DNA of 64,000 bases from NCBI GenBank assembly GCA_947579665.1, contig OX388350.1, positions 84,897,152 to 84,961,151 of the forward strand. Direction: 5' to 3'. Every line of letters begins with the position of its first letter. The first letter of the stretch is position 1. A program made the translations under genes and the position numbers. Below are positions 23,501 through 34,035 of this stretch, in pieces. The stretch comes from Sympetrum striolatum. Taxonomy: Eukaryota > Arthropoda > Insecta > Odonata > Libellulidae. A model generated the notes under the pieces. It searched no databases. It had not been told where the DNA came from and worked only from the letters and a program-made list of their open reading frames with translations.

Positions 23501-25618
23501 TCACTGACGTTGGGAATTCTTGGAAACGGCAAGTTCTCGTGAGGAAAATAGGATATTCAAGATTTCCATGTTTCGCCAAATCACAGTGATTTTTATATGG
23601 AAATATTTGCCTACCCTCCAGGCAAAATTTTTCGCGTTATCCTTTTTCATAATTGTGCTTGTTGTCATTGTATTTGTGCATTTCAGCGCTTTATAGATGT
23701 GGCCTTGTGAAATTAAAAAGTAAACCACTCACTTAGCTTTGATAGAAAATGTTGTTTGTGTAGATTTGAAAGAATAACTGTTCTTGGTGAAGACAAATGT
23801 GTAATTTATGATTTGAATTACGAATCTTTCCACATTCCTACTTTTTATATCTATATTTATAACCAACAAACTTTCGTTGTTCAGCATGGGGTATAAACAT
23901 TAGAGCAACTTCTTTTGTTTGTTATTATCGCGTATGGTTCGTGGAAAGAATTCATTATTGGAAATTATTTGTATTTTCTTCCTCATTCGAGTGATTGATT
24001 GAGTTCCTAACCACTATTGGAGGGATTTAATTTGTTTTATTCTTTATTTTTATAACGTTAGTGTGTATGATACAAATATTATTCTTCTCGTTTAATTTTA
24101 TCAATTTATTTATTTAATTGCGTAAATAATTTTCCTCATTATTGAATCATAATAAATTTCTGTATTCTACGAGGAATATCAACATCGATACCAAATAAAT
24201 CAACAATATGACGATTATTATTGTTGGTTGTGTTTCGTAGATAATAATGGAACTCACAATTAGATCGATTTTCAACAATAATTGACTTTTAATAACTTAA
24301 TGTTCTCTCGCATACGATACTCAGCAGTATACTCGCATACGATATTAAGCATTGTTACGTGTTCAATTTAAGGTTTAATATCAATTCAATAAGGTTTAAT
24401 AATGGGCAATTTGTCGTATTCTTTGTTACCTTATATCATTTTAGCAATTACTCTTGCAAATTTAGAACATTTACATCTACTAAGTTCTCTCTGACTTTAA
24501 TTAATGTGAAAACATGGTGTCAATGATATATCTACTTACAAAATACCTACAGCATTTGAATCTTAGTATTTATTATCAAATGTTAGTTGAAGATTAATTT
24601 TTTGCCCAAATCATGCTTGCGGTTATACGTTTAACTTTATATTTTATTCATGTATCCATTTGAAAGTGTGAGCATTATCACCATGGAAACCGACTTAACT
24701 TCCTACACCTCTAAGCAACTCCTCCAACTCAGGTGTGACAGAGTGTTCTTCCGAGCCAATAAGGCGTCGACCTGAATTCCTCTTTTGGTGGAAAAGGTTT
24801 CGCTGAAGACACAATGTCCCAAATTTGTCCAAGTGGCCCACCCGAGGAGAAAAGGCGGATGTCCAAGGAGGTGCTCTTAAAAAGATATGCCCTCAGTTGC
24901 ATCTCTCTTTTAAACTCAGAAACAAACAGTTTTCCGAGGACATACTTCAGTGGTATGTTTGCCCACGTCCGTCCAAATTGACGTGCCAATTGGCCGCTTT
25001 TAGAATTCAAACAGCAGTCCCCTCTTAAGTTAGGACATTCTCCTTGTGCGCAAGTGTTTCGCACAGCTATCTAATTGCAGATTCTTGTTTCCCATGAGTA
25101 GCTTCATGTAAACGAACACAAAATCATATCGCCGAAAATGCACTTTCAAACATTTTAGTTAAGCATTAGTTTGAAGTTTAATTTTATTGATGAAAATAAA
25201 ACTATTGTAACAGTTGATTGAACGAGGTTATTCAGAATTAGTACTATAACTGAAGATCAATCGAACTGTGCGTGCGTCAAAAACCCATCATATCTCCATA
25301 GTAACCAACATATCACCCTCTACATCACCATAGCTACCGAATTATTAAATAGACTACTAGTTTCTATAAATGTGTCAAACATTAATTTATCATTGAATCT
25401 GGCCTAATTGTAAAATTGATGGCCTTAATGAACCAATCAGTTCTTCTTAGAATAAATTACACGCTACTGAATGCTTTAGTGTGAATTATCTAATCTATAT
25501 CTAATCTATAATGAATTATCTAATTAAGTATCATAAATAATATGCAGGGTATAATTACCTTTCCACCGAACCAGGTGGTTATCTTAAGACTCTCATACCT
25601 GGATATAGAGATCGTTAA
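20571..25618. other. Probable lectin intron; no gene recognised
   Basis: Long AT-rich stretch inside the inferred intron between the alternative exons. Between about 22140 and 24320, CAACAAT/ATTGTTG words are unusually frequent and often paired as inverted repeats, for example at 24201-24227. A 13-bp word, CTCGCATACGATA, is repeated directly near 24308 and 24335. A GC-richer patch at 24729-25064 holds a 111-codon minus-strand frame that I do not recognise and do not call a gene. Confidence 0.4.
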
Positions 25619-25702
25619 ACCGATTAACTTGAATGTAACCCGCTAAGGCGTTAATCGGTCCGAGACGGATTGAAATTATTCTGGCGATTTTAAATTTCAA
25701 TC
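25619..25702. repeat. Two adjacent perfect hairpins
   Basis: ACCGATTAAC (25619-25628) pairs with GTTAATCGGT (25650-25659) across a 21-nt loop. Eight bases later GATTGAAATT (25668-25677) pairs with AATTTCAATC (25693-25702) across a 15-nt loop. Both stems are 10 bp without mismatch. Function unknown; they may be relic termini of a small DNA transposon. Confidence 0.6.
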
Positions 25703-25894
25703 TCCATTACGGATTCATAATCGCTTCTAAAAGATGTGATCACATTGTCTGAATTGGTTTTTCAAATGGACCATGTCATTTAGCAATTAGAACTGACGGA
25801 CAGATGGAAAATTGTTTAAAAAAATAATTTTTGTCTGTAAAGTATTCAGTCCGTTGGTACTACATTATCCCCTTTGACATTCGTTTCGCTTGTA

Positions 25895-25926
25895 GAGAGG
25901 AATGAGGCAGGACGAGGAGTGAGGTA
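25895..25926 (+). repeat. Short repeat family C, copy 1
   Basis: GAGAGGAATGAGGC followed by GACGAGGAGTGAGGTAGTTT. It shares the core GGAATGAGGC...GAGGAGTGAGGTA with 39341-39392 and, reversed, with 48269-48306 and 48651-48700. This copy is shortened in the middle. Confidence 0.5.
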
Positions 25927-27184
25927 GTTTGCCCTTGCTTTCCGCACATATTATAATTCCCAAAATATGAAAATTGAAATCTTTTAGCTACTTGTGTCTC
26001 GCGTTATGGTTTTCATACCGATTTTTGTATTGATTCAGAGGTAATTAAATACCGCTCTTCTAACTGTTTCAATTCTTTCGCCCCCTGGTTATGGGATTGA
26101 TCTCTTATTAAAACTATGAGCTCCATTTTAAAAGAATATTTAGGTTGAATAAATGATGTTAGCGTCGATTGGTACAGCACAAAATAAATTGACTCTTATT
26201 AACTTTTGCACTAATCTTGTTCAATATAAAAGCTACTCAGGTATGCGTGATAATGAATAGTGGAATCCTATTTGGTTATTCCATATTGAATGCTACGGAA
26301 ATAAGCATTCATAGGTTAATAGTTCAGCATTCACGTAGACGTATTTTTATCGTGGCATCCTGGTTCATTGAGGGAAGCTAGGGAAAACTCCTCATGTTTC
26401 CTAGTATACCTCATTTCCTCTTCAACGCAGGTAATTAATACAAAAGTGATGTATCTCATTCGGATGGAAATAATCTGTAAAACTTGAAGTAATTAAACGC
26501 ACAGGAAAAATTAATCCTGTTGAAAACATGTGCCCTAGATTTATTAATTTTTTCACTTCACATAATACACTTCGTATCTAACGCAATAAATGTGGTCGTA
26601 AGTGAATCTCATGTGTAATTTCGAAACCTCAAAATGTGTAGAATAAGTCCATATATCCTCATATATTCCGTTTTATTTGGTAGAATGTGTTAGGGGAAAT
26701 AAGAAGAAAGTGTCGACGGTTGTTTTCGGGTGGTAACGGATAAAAACTTTCACTTCAGCAGCGTTTTTGCGGCCGCGATATTGCAATGTGGAGAAAAAGA
26801 CATGAAAGGCGCCCGTGAATTGGCGTGAACGAGGAAAAAAGTCACGATGACGAGCATTTCACGTGAAAAGAGGTCGTTGATCTAAGGTCACGGGCTTTGA
26901 CTGAGGTCATTGGGAGCAGGGGCGCGCCAATCCGAAGGAAAACATACATATATAAAACAGAAGGGATTGCCCAGGGATGATCAAGGAGGAAGCAAAATGG
27001 AAGTTTGAATTATACGTATTCAAAAGAGCCTTCGTCTGTTATTCTCTCATATTTTGAACGTAAATTTTGAATTGCTGCTCTGCGAGTTCCTTTCTTTACC
27101 TAGAAGCAGACTTATGAGCATTAAAATCGCTTTATTTGTTTCGATTCTTAATAAGATAAACTCTCTATATCCACGTATGTACTC
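25927..27184. other. Probable lectin intron; no feature recognised
   Basis: AT-rich with a GC-richer patch at 26700-26940. No protein-like frame and no shared repeat was seen. Confidence 0.4.
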
Positions 27185-27240
27185 TGTAATCAGCCTGTTA
27201 GTGTGTGGCAGGGGTTGTTTGAACCTACTTCTCTAATCTA
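27185..27240 (+). repeat. Diverged SINE-tail copy
   Basis: CAGCCTGTTAGTGTGTGGCA followed by GGGGTTGTTTG resembles the sense tail of the SINE at 10480-10715 (GAGCCGCC...GTGGCAGGGGGTGT). It is the only copy with the tail on the plus strand. It is diverged, so the assignment is moderate. Confidence 0.4.
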
Positions 27241-28904
27241 CCTACGTGTGTTATTCACGGAATAACTGACTTTTTGAAGCGACTTTTTAAAATTTACTTC
27301 CCTCTCAGTATCAAGACTAGCAGAACAGCCCATGTAAAGTGACGCATAATCTCTGTGACTTCATGGATAAGTGAAAAATAGTGACACGATAGGGAATCGA
27401 ACAAAGGTGCATACAACTTTCCGGACATGTATGCTAGCCTTCTAATCCGTAACTTCATCCAGCTTTAAATGAATTGTGACTCATGGTGGAATTGAAATTA
27501 TATAATGATTGCATAGTATGCTATAGCAGTCTAACATTGATACGCAATTTGTGGTGGATCAAGTCTTCATTATGTGTCCTTTATTGTCTCCGTGAAGCTC
27601 CGATATATTCTTTTTAAAAATTTTATTTGTTATGTGTATTTAACTTCTCAACCGTTTTATATGTTTCGCTGTACCAGTTTATCTTGCGGATTATTTATAG
27701 ATGAAATAATCTTTTTAGACGGGCAGTTATCTCTCGGATCCTCTTACAGCCCAAAGCCGAATTTGCTATAAGAAAATAAAGATGTGAGCCGATCTCGTAT
27801 AAAGGCCATCTTTATTGCTCCATATGTGACTCGTTTAGCTGAATTTCCCGTGAGGAATTGAAACCCGTTAGAAATAAATAGGAAAAAGTGAGTAATCCAC
27901 CTCATAAATCATGATAATATCATTCTACTACGCATACATGGCGTTCTTTGTTGAATCATCAACATATGTTAGGGGCATTGTGTCACCCTGAGTGAAAGTG
28001 AAGCTATTAATTAATCTCAGAGGAGCGCCTCTACACTCGAAGCACGTACTTGAAGCAGAAAGGGTGTCATACTTGTTTGTGGGTTAAAAATACTTCCGCC
28101 TTTTCAATTCTACCTCGTCTTTCAGCTATTAAGTAAATGACAATGAATCGGACGTCATTTTTCTTTTTTTCTCTGCATTAGCTTTCTTCGGTTATAAAGA
28201 TATAGGAAATTGCAGCACATAGGGAGAAAACATTTTTATAAGAACAATTACATAAGATATTTGGAATTATAAAGTAAAAATTTCAAGGTAAAATTATAGG
28301 AAGTATTTACTTGTGCACAGTTTCTTTCGTTTGCACGTCCTCGGACATATATTCATGGACCTCTCCTTGAAATCGAATTCAAATCATCGTCCACGTCGAG
28401 AGTACCACAAGAAGGGAAATTTGATAGCAATTTTGGTCGTAGATTGAGACATAAGATTGGGAAGCCCTGCTCACCCTTAATGTTAAAAGTACTTCCTGAA
28501 ATTGCTGGTTACTCATCCCATAAGAAGTCCTCCTCAAGTGCACCTATCTTTTACCTAATGGTGTCTGTACTTTTTCTAAATCCAGGTATAATCTGTGACT
28601 AATATATCCCTTGTATACTTCGTCGATCTGGCTTAATTATCTTCTCAAGATCTTCCTCTCTTTGATTACTCAAATTGTCCTTGTTTTTTAACAAATGCAA
28701 GACATTCGGCAGCTGATTTATGGCCTCGAATGGAACGAGATGGTCTAGCGGTCGAAGAAAGGCGATGGAAAGTTTTGCGTCGATCCTTTTAGATAATCTT
28801 AAATAGGCGACGGGAATAATTGCCCGCTCATTTTTTCGTGTGCATTCCCGCTCGTATTTGAACGTTCTTAAAAAGGAAAGAAATTTGAGCAATTTAATAT
28901 TATT
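27241..28904. other. Probable lectin intron with a degenerate family A scrap
   Basis: No gene is recognised. At about 27788-27823 the words GATCTCGTATAAAGGCCATC and TTTATTG resemble the 3' end of repeat family A. Near 27393-27470 the minus strand has a weak tRNA-like pattern with a TTCGATTCCC box B, too poor to call. A 140-codon minus-strand frame at 28599-29021 runs through the SINE half below and is not believed to be a gene. Confidence 0.35.
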
Positions 28905-28980
28905 TAGGTCCCGGGTTCGAATCCTGGGTGATCGGATTTTTCTGGTTTGGGAATCTTTGCGTTTGTAAATAATAATAATT
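28905..28980 (+). mobile_element. 5'-truncated tRNA-derived SINE fragment
   Basis: A perfect box B, GGTTCGAATCC (28914-28924), sits in GGTCCCGGGTTCGAATCCTG, the T-arm of a tRNA-like sequence. GGTGATCGGATTTTTCTGG and an (AAT)n-like tail (28967-28980) follow. There is no box A upstream, so this is a half-element and not a tRNA gene. Confidence 0.5.
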
Positions 28981-29238
28981 ACTGGGATGGATTTAATTAG
29001 GATATTTCTTCCAAATTCCATTGGAAAGTTATTATTATTAATTATGAACGGAACTATCGTGCTCTCAATATCGTAAAGAATTGTAAAATTAATGAGAGAT
29101 ATTTAATATGTACCAAAATTCAAAAATGTTACAGTATTAGAAGGAAAGTTAAATAAGTCAATTTTTTACGTTAAACCTCGATTTCGCTCGCTGTCTATAC
29201 AAAACTATTCACCTAAAATATATATCTGTGGAAGTTAT

Positions 29239-29313
29239 TAAGTGTTTGTTGTATCATTATTAGTAAGTGTTGGCTGTATCATTATTAGTTAGTGTTTGTT
29301 GTATCATTAATTT
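29239..29313 (+). repeat. Three-unit tandem repeat, 25-bp period
   Basis: TAAGTGTTTGTTGTATCATT plus ATTAG is repeated three times exactly in register (29239, 29264, 29289), with three mismatches in unit 2 and a few in unit 3. It lies about 0.9 kb downstream of the lectin exon B in gene orientation. Confidence 0.7.
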
Positions 29314-30007
29314 ATACATATTTTCTTACGTGGTAAAGTAGGCAATGTCTAGTTTAATCTCCATTTATAATATTGCTATTTATGACTATGATAGAGAGGC
29401 TACGTTTTCAATAATTGGTGTTTCATTTACATGAATGTGAACAATCGTTGCAAAGAGACGACAAGAATGGAGACCAAAGCGACAATGTAATATCGATAGT
29501 AACAATGAGTATTAAAAGAAAACGGCTCAGGGAATATTCTATTCCAATAAAAAGTAATGAGAATATTACAATATGACGAAATGGAAGTTTTAGAAGTTAA
29601 AGTGACGTAAAATAAAGCAATAAAGACGTGTAGCTTAATTTCACCTTCACTAAATTTTTCGTTTCGTAAGAGTACTACATGTAGTGGGATGCAGTCGACC
29701 ATGTTTGGTGTGGTGAGTGTGTAATGCGAATGAGTGTGTTTTCTTCTGTCACTCGCAGTACTTCGCAGAATGTATCGCTGTCAATTCTCTCTGCACGTAC
29801 TGATGCATTGCTCCGAAAGATATTTTTCTCCCCTTAGAGAGTCTGCGGTATCTATGAGCGAAAGCAAAACTGCAGAAAAAAGTAAGCCGACAAGATCTTC
29901 GCCTTCATAAATATGCTCATAAATGACGGCTCCTTTCTCCCGTTGGAGAGACGTCGGAGGGTACCACGGAGGAGAGAAGCACCGCATGCAGACAGAGTAT
30001 CTCGTGT

Positions 30008-30022
30008 GAGAGAGAGAAAGAG
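30008..30022. promoter_or_regulatory. GAGA tract next to lectin exon B
   Basis: GAGAGAGAGAAAGAG lies about 85 bp past the 3' end of exon B, within the intron. In insects GAGA tracts bind GAGA factor. On the transcribed (minus) strand it reads as a CU-rich tract of the kind bound by polypyrimidine-tract proteins, which would fit regulation of an alternative exon. Only the tract is observed; a role is inference. Confidence 0.3.
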
Positions 30023-30105
30023 TGGCTGGTTGTTAGTCGGGTTTCCATGACTACCAAGAGAGGAGGGGGTAAACAGAGAATGAGATTGTCATGCAGGAAT
30101 GCTAC

Positions 30106-30214
30106 CTTGCGCCTTTATGTGGTCCTCTAGGAGTTGGTTTTCCTCCGCGGACGAGATGCTAGCGAGATGCATTCCGTGAAAGCGACAGTATCGGTTCGCC
30201 CTGTACCAGTTGGC
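30106..30214 (-). CDS. C-type lectin CRD exon, alternative version B (partial gene)
   Basis: Minus-strand exon of 109 bp with a strong acceptor (CTTTGCTTTTGCAG before 30214) and a weaker donor (GCGCAAG|GTAGCA). It starts in phase 0 and ends in phase 1, exactly as exon A does. The peptide reads ANWYRANRYC, RFHGMHLASI, then SSAEENQLLE and a short basic end. Identity to exon A is 24/36, and the differences concentrate in the second helix after LASI. Splicing both exons into one mRNA would shift the frame, so the pair should be mutually exclusive. It lies 6.7 kb downstream of the exon at 36929-37056 and 10.2 kb upstream of exon A. The alternative would change the exposed helical face of the CRD, not its calcium site. 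Confidence 0.85.
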
Positions 30215-33200
30215 CTGCAAAAGCAAAGACGGATGAGGAACCATCTCTCCAAGGAGGGATTATGGGGGTGGTTAGTGAAAGGAGGAGCTGCTGCTTGATT
30301 TGTACAGTCCTTATCTGTTCGATCCATCTTGTTGCTCTGAAACCTGCGCTGTTCCATCAGCTGCCGTCTTCTCTATGATTAACCGCCAAGAACCAACAAT
30401 ACCCACTGAATCAATTGTTGGCTACTTCCCTTTTCACTCGTGCCTTAAAATTTTCTCGCCTCAATTATTGTGTTGCCCTATATTGTTGCCTCAGGTTGCT
30501 AGCTCGCCCTCTCAATAACTATTTTGAAGTTTCAATTTAGCCCGGAATGAAGAAGTTAATTATCATAATTATCTCTCTCTCTCTCTCTTTTGATTCAAGT
30601 CTTAATATAGTTCCTCGTCAATTATTGTGTTTCGTTTTGCAGTTGCCAGGTTGCTCCCTATCTCCCTATCTTAGTGACGATTAAAAATTTTCAATTTCTA
30701 TCCAAACAAAGGCTCTGTTTACTTGTTAATTTATCTCAACTGTTGTCTACTTTTCTCTTGCTCAATTTCAGCATTGTTGGCGCCAATTGTTTAGTAACAC
30801 TAAAAAGTCGCGATTCAATAACTTATTCTGAAAACGTCTTATTAACATCTGATTTAGCTAATAATTCTGTCCTATAATTCCTACCCAATACGTTCACGTG
30901 AAACAATGTCTTTGTACTTCCCTAGGGATATGCTCTCTTAAAATTATTATGTCTTAATTACCGTTGCTATGCCTTAATTACCATTTCTTCGATCTCTAAT
31001 TATGCAAAGACTCAGTCACATTTCCGCGTAACATGTCGATTACACGACCGTTCAACTTCTGCCGCTCCGCAAATACGATGGCATCCCAATGCAGGCATAT
31101 ACTGGCGGTCGTCCATGGAAACATCCGTGGAAACGGTTGTCATGGTCGTTGCAATGGTGATAATCATATCTATGGAAACGGTTTGAATTAGTTATTTGAT
31201 GAATTTTCCAAAACGTGGAATATCCGACACTCTGATACGGGGAAATAGACGTCAAATGAGGAAAAGTCGGGGGAAAGCGGCAATTGAGAAAGTTTCTATC
31301 GTGTCCGAATGTCTAAAAACCATTCACCCGTAGGAGGGATTTATATCTCTCTAGCTATATGTAATTGGTCGCGTGGATGTCAACAGACGGCGTGCCGAAA
31401 GCACACGATCTCCTATGGACTCGTGCCAGAAGCTGCGTATCCTATTCATTCTTATATTAATTTATTGCTGAATATGATTTGATCCTTTGGCATATTAGGT
31501 AAACCTAAAACATTTAATAGAGAATTAATAGTTTATTGAGTAACTTCGTTTAAAATAAAATAAAAGAGCGCTTTTCTTTAATGTTTCTTGACACTTTGTG
31601 ACCGGTTTCAACGACGAGAGATGAGAATTTAATCGCTTAAAATTGCAACGATAAATTTTACATGAAGCGAGGAAAGATCTTTCTATTTTATTATGAACCC
31701 TATCTCTGTATACTTGGTTATTTAATTGATAGGAAAATTTCGGAATTGATTTATGCGTATTGGTTTTATGATCTCGTAGGTGGGCATAAAATGGAATCTA
31801 GGTTTTTCAATAAAAGAATTTTGTACCGAAGTTCACGAAATTAATTCAAGTCTTTGATAATATAAATGTATTAATAATTTAACTTATTTAAATTAGATAA
31901 TAATTCACTACAATATAATCCAATTGTCAATAATAATTGTATAATTTTAATAGATATAGTGCCTATACTATAATGCACTAGTCACTTTAATGAATTTTAA
32001 ATTTGAATAAAATAAAATTAGCAATAATTCGTTTGAATTTGTTTTCCATTTTTGAGATTTCCATAACCGGATTCAATATTCTATCTTCATCTTACTTTCG
32101 ATTCTATATATCCTTTCTTTGCTCCATTTCTTCCACCGTCTCATATCCTGCCCATCCTTGTAATTCGTCCCACACTTAGTATTCCCATATACATTTTCTC
32201 TTACATCCAGAGCCTATGGGGAAGTCGTTGCTCTACGCAGCTGATTCGTATTCGATTTTTTCCAGTGCCAAGGAGCCCTATCTTCATCCATCCCTCACCA
32301 TTTTCGATAATCTCATATATGATACAACCTTTTCTGTTTTTTGGCAATCCTCATCCCCCTTTCCTCCTCTGCGCATTGAATGCTCTTTTATGATCTTTGT
32401 ATCAATTTATATCAATTATGGAGTACATAATTGTAATATTAATTATGTGACATTGGCATATGTAATCAGTAATATATTTTGCTGCTGTACTGTTTTCGTA
32501 TCTGACGAGACATCTATTCACTTCAGTGCAATATCTGAATTTATTGTGAATGTTACATTTCAATAAATAAGCTAAACTGTCAATTAGAATTACATTTGTC
32601 TATCTACTTCTCTTTCAAACATCGAAAGACCCTTTAATGTTGACTTTTCCTGAGGTCTATAATCACTGTTAATACTTTAACTAAAAAACGATTAATTTGG
32701 ACAAGCTGTATAATGCTTTATGTATCTCATTGCCAAAGTACGCGTGTTATCGAGTCATTTTTGAGTTAGGGAAAAATTTCTTCACAGAAAGTTCCCGCAT
32801 TATCATTCCATAATTAAAGATATTTAGCTGAAAAGTTTCTTTGCTGATGACACCGTATCCTTTCCAGTTATGGCGAGAAGATTATAAAGAACCTTTCCTA
32901 TAAAAGCGAAAAGAAGAACGAACAGACACTTAAAATAAATGAATGCAAAGATACATCCACACTCTGACATTCGGTGCGAAATGTGGCATCATAGAAGATG
33001 GTTAGGAGCGAAAAGAGATGCTGAAATGGGAAGGAAAAGCTGAGAGATACAGAGGAAAGAAGAATTAAGATAGAGTAGTAAAGATGGTAGCTAAGGTTTC
33101 ATCTGCTAATCTTAACTCAATGGAAGCAGGCTTTCCACCACCGCCTTCAAAAGACACACAAACATATATTGAATAAGCCATATTTACAGTGCAAAACATA

Positions 33201-33982
33201 TTACAAATGATTAATCACATCCAAGCTCTCGTAGGAACTTACCTCCTCATGTATTTGGTGAGGTTATTAATATGTCGTCTGAGTAACAGAAACCATTGTT
33301 TGTCCAACATTTGCATCGTAATGTATTATTTTAATTTTCATATGAAATTCGAGAGTAGAAATGAGTATCTCCAGTCCTACTGCGTTCATTAATGGTTAAG
33401 GTTTTATTTCATCGTCTCCAATGAGTGTCAAGGCGTCAAGCTACAGGAAGTGATTAATGGAACCGTATCGCTATTAGCATATTTAAGAAACGAGAATCTA
33501 AGTCATGTGGGAATTGACGGAACTCGTCTCTTAAGACGAATCAGGAGTCGTGCAATTGAGAACTTAATTGACATGAGAAGGTCCCCTTTTAATCGAAGGA
33601 TCTGAAGAAGTTACGAAGTCGACAATAACACTATTTCATGACATAAAAATCAATCTGCTAGTGTACGTGTTATCTGCCTTTCAGTAATCTCTATTTTCTA
33701 TTTATGTCCCAAATTACGAGGCAACACTACGGTTGTTGAATTGCAAATTTCAGCTTTAATTTACCGTCTATAATTATTGTTATAAGTAATGCAACAAGAG
33801 GCCCTAACAATACCGTTGATCAAATACTAATCTATCAAGTTAACTTAACCGTTAACCCAAATTCCAGATTTTTTCACTACACTAACAAATTCGTCCAAGT
33901 TGGCGTTCCAATGGAAAGGAGACTTACGTTTAAAGCAAGTAATCCTACTTAACTTCCTTTTTTATATCACAAATGAAAGGTT
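30215..33982. other. Probable lectin intron; simple repeats only
   Basis: Contains a (TC)n microsatellite at 30572-30588 and very AT-rich DNA at 31850-32030. A 116-codon plus-strand frame at 32216-32566 has hydrophobic AT-rich composition and no domain. At 31110-31170 GGAAAC words recur (CATGGAAAC, GTGGAAACGG, ATGGAAACGG). No gene is supported. Confidence 0.4.
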
Positions 33983-34035
33983 AGATGGAAGAAGAGACTT
34001 TTCAGTCTCAATCTCGCCTTAATAAAGACCTTATA
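33983..34035 (+). repeat. Interspersed repeat family A, 3'-end fragment
   Basis: GGAAGAAGAGACTTTTCAGTCTC followed by AATCTCGCC, TTAATAAAGACC matches only the 3' end of the family A repeats. The hairpin stem GAGACT/AGTCTC is intact while its loop (TTTC) differs from both other copies. Confidence 0.65.

Noticed and set aside
24729..25064. 111-codon minus-strand open frame in a GC-richer patch.
   Set aside because: No recognisable family, a competing plus-strand frame of similar quality, and a position inside the inferred lectin intron.
27655..27690. Minus-strand AACTGGTACAG, shared with both lectin alternative exons and lying in the intron between them, perhaps a decayed third alternative exon.
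   Set aside because: Similarity stops after about 11 bases; the HGMHLASI region is absent and there is no acceptable acceptor, so chance is the simpler reading.
28599..29021. 140-codon minus-strand open frame.
   Set aside because: It runs antisense through the tRNA-derived SINE half (28905-28980), has no domain and no splice or promoter support.
29239..29313. CRISPR-like array.
   Set aside because: Three contiguous 25-bp tandem units without spacers in a eukaryotic intron.
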